Origin: Chloroflexota bacterium
GTDB lineage: Bacteria > Chloroflexota > Dormibacteria > Aeolococcales > Aeolococcaceae
Reading direction: 5' to 3'
Assembly (NCBI GenBank): GCA_003491925.1
Contig: DNAU01000304.1
Location: 1 to 11,322 of the forward strand
Length of the DNA stretch: 11,322 nt
Made by a program: the position numbers and the translations under genes. Below are positions 9,362 through 11,322 of the stretch, in pieces (positions within the stretch are counted from its first letter, which is position 1; every line of letters begins with the position of its first letter). The notes under the pieces are model-generated. The model worked only from the letters and a program-made list of their open reading frames with translations. It did not search any database and was not told where the DNA came from.

Positions 9362-9454
9362 CGCTCCTCCTTCCGAGTTGAGGGGCAGCATCTAATTGAG
9401 TCAGAACCGTAATGGTTAGACGCTCCAATTTGGGGTACATTTGCGTCGATCAGA

Positions 9455-9469
9455 CGCGCCTCTGGCGCG
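9455..9469 (+). promoter_or_regulatory. Hairpin just upstream of the integrase ribosome-binding site
   Basis: CGCGCC (9455-9460) and GGCGCG (9464-9469) form a perfect 6-bp inverted repeat with a TCT loop, ending 7 bases before GGAGG (9477-9481) of the recombinase. It lies at the end of a 126-base region of about 56% G+C, lower than its surroundings. It could be an operator, a recombinase arm site or a leader structure. TACATT at 9436-9441 is a possible -10 box without a convincing -35. Confidence 0.3.
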
Positions 9470-9487
9470 GCACTTTGGAGGATTCCG

Positions 9488-10453
9488 GTGTCGAAATCAG
9501 ACGGTCTGACCCTGGTACCCGAGGCCTCGGCGCTTGAGACCTGGGTCACCGACTACCTGGACGAGAAGCGGGCGGCCGGGTGCTCCCGCAAGACGCTCGC
9601 CGTCTACGCCGACCTGCTCCGCGAGGTGCTCCTCCCCTACTGCCGGCGGGCCGGGCTCACCGAGCCCGCCGAGCTGACCGCTCGCCGGCTGAACGCGCTC
9701 TCCGCCGGACTCCTCGACGGCAGCGGGACGCGCTCGGGTCGCCCGCTCAGCAAGGCATCGGTCGCCAGCTACGCCCGCACCATCAACGCCTTCCTGGGGT
9801 GGCTGGCGAAGCAGGGCGAGGCCCAGGGCGCCCGGATGCAGAAGCCCAAGCTGCCTGAGCGGGTGATCGAAACCCTGAGCCGCGAGGACATCCGCGCCCT
9901 GGAGGATGCCGCTTCCACCGAGCGGGACAAGCTGATCATCCGGATCCTGGCCGACACCGGGGTGCGGCTGGATGAACTGCTCGGGCTGAAAGCGGATTCG
10001 GTCCGTCTGGAGCCGGGCCGGAAGTGGTACCTGAAGGTCCTGGGCAAGGGCGACAAGGAGCGGATGGTCCCGATCGTGCCGGGCCTGGCAAACCGGATCG
10101 ACCGCTACGCCAAGCGGACCCGCAAGGACTCCCCCAGCGACCTGCTCTTCCTGGGCAGCCGGCGGAGCGCCAGGTCCGGCGAGTACGAGCCGCTCACCGA
10201 GTCGGGGACCGAGCAGATGATCCGCGAGCTGGGCCTGGACGTCCTCCAGCGTCGCGTCTACCCCCATCTCTTCCGGCATTCGTTCGTGACGGAACAGCTC
10301 CGGCGCGGCATGCAGCCGACCCTGGTGGCCAAGATCGTCGGCCACACCAGCCTCGCGATGATCGACCAGGTCTACCAGCACCTGACGGTGACCGACGCCC
10401 ATGAGGCGCTGATGCGGTCGCTGATGGGCGACGGGCAGCGCTCCTCCGGGTGA
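9488..10453 (+). CDS. Tyrosine recombinase / integrase
   Basis: A 321-residue site-specific recombinase. Residues about 14-110 form the SAM-like core-binding domain, and about 128-312 the catalytic domain. All six expected active-site residues are present: R160 in DTGVRLDELLGL, K187 in LGKGDKERMVP, H260 and R263 in PHLFRHSF, H286 in VGHTSLAMI and the nucleophile Y296 in DQVYQH. The protein therefore looks functional. The GTG at 9488 is supported by GGAGG 6 bases upstream. Length and domain plan fit XerC/D-like and small mobile-element integrases. The position 126 bases after a tRNA-Arg gene and the convergent XRE-type gene favour an element integrase over a housekeeping Xer protein, though the sequence alone cannot exclude the latter. 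Codon use resembles the neighbouring chromosomal genes. No excisionase (directionality factor) is seen in the window. Confidence 0.93.
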   Translation: MSKSDGLTLVPEASALETWVTDYLDEKRAAGCSRKTLAVYADLLREVLLPYCRRAGLTEPAELTARRLNALSAGLLDGSGTRSGRPLSKASVASYARTINAFLGWLAKQGEAQGARMQKPKLPERVIETLSREDIRALEDAASTERDKLIIRILADTGVRLDELLGLKADSVRLEPGRKWYLKVLGKGDKERMVPIVPGLANRIDRYAKRTRKDSPSDLLFLGSRRSARSGEYEPLTESGTEQMIRELGLDVLQRRVYPHLFRHSFVTEQLRRGMQPTLVAKIVGHTSLAMIDQVYQHLTVTDAHEALMRSLMGDGQRSSG

Positions 10454-10551
10454 TCCCCTCCAGGGTAGTCGCGTTGGCCAGACCTGCCGTCAGGAACCCG
10501 GGGCGGCATCGAGGACAGCGGGAGGGTCAGAGCCGACACAGCTGGCGCCTC

Positions 10552-10572
10552 CCACAGCCTGCTGGTCTGTGG
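10552..10572. repeat. Inverted repeat between convergent genes
   Basis: CCACAG (10552-10557) and CTGTGG (10567-10572) form a perfect 6-bp inverted repeat with a 9-base loop, in the 152-base gap between the convergent integrase and helix-turn-helix genes. A role in terminating integrase transcription is possible, but there is no T-run after it. Confidence 0.25.
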
Positions 10573-10588
10573 ACCCCGGCGGTGAGGT

Positions 10589-10647
10589 CCGCGGAGCCTG
10601 ATCCCTCAGGAGCTGCCGGCCGGGGAACGCGGAACCCCGCTCCGCGG
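10589..10647. repeat. Nested inverted repeats over the 3' end of the HTH gene
   Basis: CCGCGGAGC (10589-10597) and GCTCCGCGG (10639-10647) form a perfect 9-bp inverted repeat. Inside it CCTGA (10597-10601) and TCAGG (10606-10610) form a 5-bp hairpin with a TCCC loop; its second arm contains the complement of the HTH stop codon. The arrangement could act as a transcript end for the minus-strand gene, though no T-run is present. Confidence 0.3.
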
Positions 10648-10905
10648 CAGCTGCTCCTGGCGGGTTCCGGTCAGCATCATGACCTCTTCGGGCTTCGCCA
10701 CCAGGTCCTCGAGCATGCGCAGCGGCGGGAACGCGAGCAGCCCCGAGGTTATTTGGTGGAGGGTGCCTTTACGAACGCGATGTCCCTGCAGGGCGTGGCT
10801 GATGGTGTTCTGGGAGACGCCCGCTGCCCGCGCGAGCGCCACGCCATCCAGGTTGCGAATGGCCATCTCGTAGCGGAGCCGCTCGGGGTCGAGCGTCACG
10901 ATCAT
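10606..10905 (-). CDS. Small XRE-type helix-turn-helix regulator
   Basis: A 99-residue putative DNA-binding protein. Residues about 8-55 fit an XRE/Cro-type helix-turn-helix: a first helix around DPERLRYEMAIRN, then VALARAAGVSQNTISHAL (22-39) as the turn-recognition unit, followed by a third helix in TLHQITSGLL. The C-terminal region LRMLEDLVAKPEEVMM may be a short additional helix. I chose the ATG at 10905 because the family-like sequence and strong third-position G/C begin there. A TTG at 10917 is an alternative, and the frame is open up to a GTG at 11229, which would give 207 residues with a low-complexity extension. No clear ribosome-binding site precedes any of these, so the mRNA may be leaderless or the start wrong. 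It is convergent with the integrase and plausibly controls the same element. The target is unknown. Confidence 0.7.
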   Translation of the reverse strand: MIVTLDPERLRYEMAIRNLDGVALARAAGVSQNTISHALQGHRVRKGTLHQITSGLLAFPPLRMLEDLVAKPEEVMMLTGTRQEQLPRSGVPRSPAGSS

Positions 10906-11322
10906 CTCGGGCTTCAACCGCGGGTAAAGGTGCGAGCCTTGACGACCGAGGGCACCGGGCGGGTCAGAGCCGTGCAGCGATATGGCCGCGCCGTGGGCGC
11001 CGATCGCGATCGCTGAAGGAAGCGGCGCACCGGCGGAGGCACGACCGGTGCTGCGTTCGCCCCCGGGGCTATCGCCGAGATGGCGTGGTCCTGAGGAGAG
11101 CTTGCCAGCGGATGGGAGGACCGGCGCGGTCCGCCTTCGGCGCAGTTCATACCCCCATGCAAGCAGTGAGCTGGTTGCCACGTCAACCGATGGCACGACT
11201 TCGTCACCGCGCACCAACGCCGTCGCCACAAGATCAGTTTGGCGCGTTCCGGGGTTCAGGTTGGAATGGCTCGTCGACGCCTTATCCCTTCGCGGACTGG
11301 TCTGCGTTTCCGGCCGCCGTTA
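10906..11322. other. Region without a convincing gene upstream of the HTH
   Basis: About 417 bases up to the window edge hold no recognisable gene. On the minus strand the HTH frame stays open to a GTG at 11229, and the segment around residues VATALVRGDEVVPSVD has moderate coding character (about 70% third-position G/C, lower than the other genes here). On the plus strand a frame from ATG 11157 runs off the edge, but its codon use is unlike the chromosome. Base composition is more even than in the operon. It may be element DNA, a gene remnant or a regulatory region. Confidence 0.5.
11001..11012. repeat. 12-bp perfect palindrome upstream of the HTH gene
   Basis: CGATCGCGATCG is a perfect palindrome about 96 bases upstream of the chosen HTH start. 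A following C creates a GCGATCGC octamer at 11006-11013. Small XRE regulators often bind dyads in their own promoter region, so an autoregulatory operator is possible, but palindromes of this size also occur by chance. Confidence 0.25.

Larger units (their letters stand above)
10524..10972 (+). repeat. 12-bp direct repeat flanking the HTH gene
   Basis: GGGTCAGAGCCG occurs at 10524-10535 and again at 10961-10972, one copy on each side of the helix-turn-helix gene, in the same orientation, about 437 bases apart. The homology does not extend beyond 12 bases. This could be paired protein-binding sites or chance, which I estimate at about one in ten for this region. Confidence 0.3.

Noticed and set aside
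11157..11322. A plus-strand frame running off the right edge
   Set aside because: Its third positions are far less G/C-rich than real genes here, there is no ribosome-binding site, and no family is recognisable.
9362..11322. A second copy of the tRNA-Arg 3' end as attR
   Set aside because: I looked for a repeat of the T-arm and acceptor sequence to the right of the integrase and found none within the window.

Overview
The window is high-GC bacterial chromosomal DNA, roughly 70% G+C in the genes, with strong third-position G/C and several GTG starts. Gene content suggests a soil-type, actinobacterial or Chloroflexota/Dormibacterota-like organism. The pentose-phosphate gene order resembles the actinobacterial tkt-tal-zwf-(opcA)-pgl cluster. 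The fused transaldolase-phosphoglucose isomerase, the animal-type transketolase and the sedolisin-like protease would fit Dormibacterota or Chloroflexota. This taxonomic reading is inference only.

Left two thirds (1-7273, minus strand): a four-gene pentose-phosphate operon, transcribed right to left. The order is transketolase (tkt), a bifunctional transaldolase/glucose-6-phosphate isomerase (tal-pgi fusion), glucose-6-phosphate dehydrogenase (zwf) and 6-phosphogluconolactonase (pgl, running off the left edge). tkt/tal-pgi and tal-pgi/zwf are tightly packed. zwf and pgl are separated by 169 bases holding a very strong GC hairpin and no recognisable opcA. Together the enzymes oxidise glucose-6-phosphate to 6-phosphogluconate with NADPH formation. 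They also rearrange pentose phosphates to fructose-6-phosphate, and the PGI half can convert that back to the Zwf substrate.

Middle (7274-9212): a 175-base divergent intergenic region rich in dyads, then a plus-strand S53 (sedolisin/kumamolisin-like) serine-carboxyl peptidase. The protease has a prodomain and an intact E-D-S catalytic set but no visible signal peptide.

Right (9213-11322): a complete tRNA-Arg(ACG) with encoded CCA is followed 126 bases later by a tyrosine recombinase with all catalytic residues. A convergent small XRE-type helix-turn-helix regulator comes next, then about 417 bases with no convincing gene up to the window edge. This has the layout of the left end of an integrative element in a tRNA gene. 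Its other boundary, if it exists, lies outside the window.

No CRISPR array, insertion sequence, rRNA or clearly unprecedented system was found. The points most worth checking are the Tal-Pgi fusion in its operon, the competing RNA pairings over the protease start codon, and the tRNA-integrase-HTH junction.
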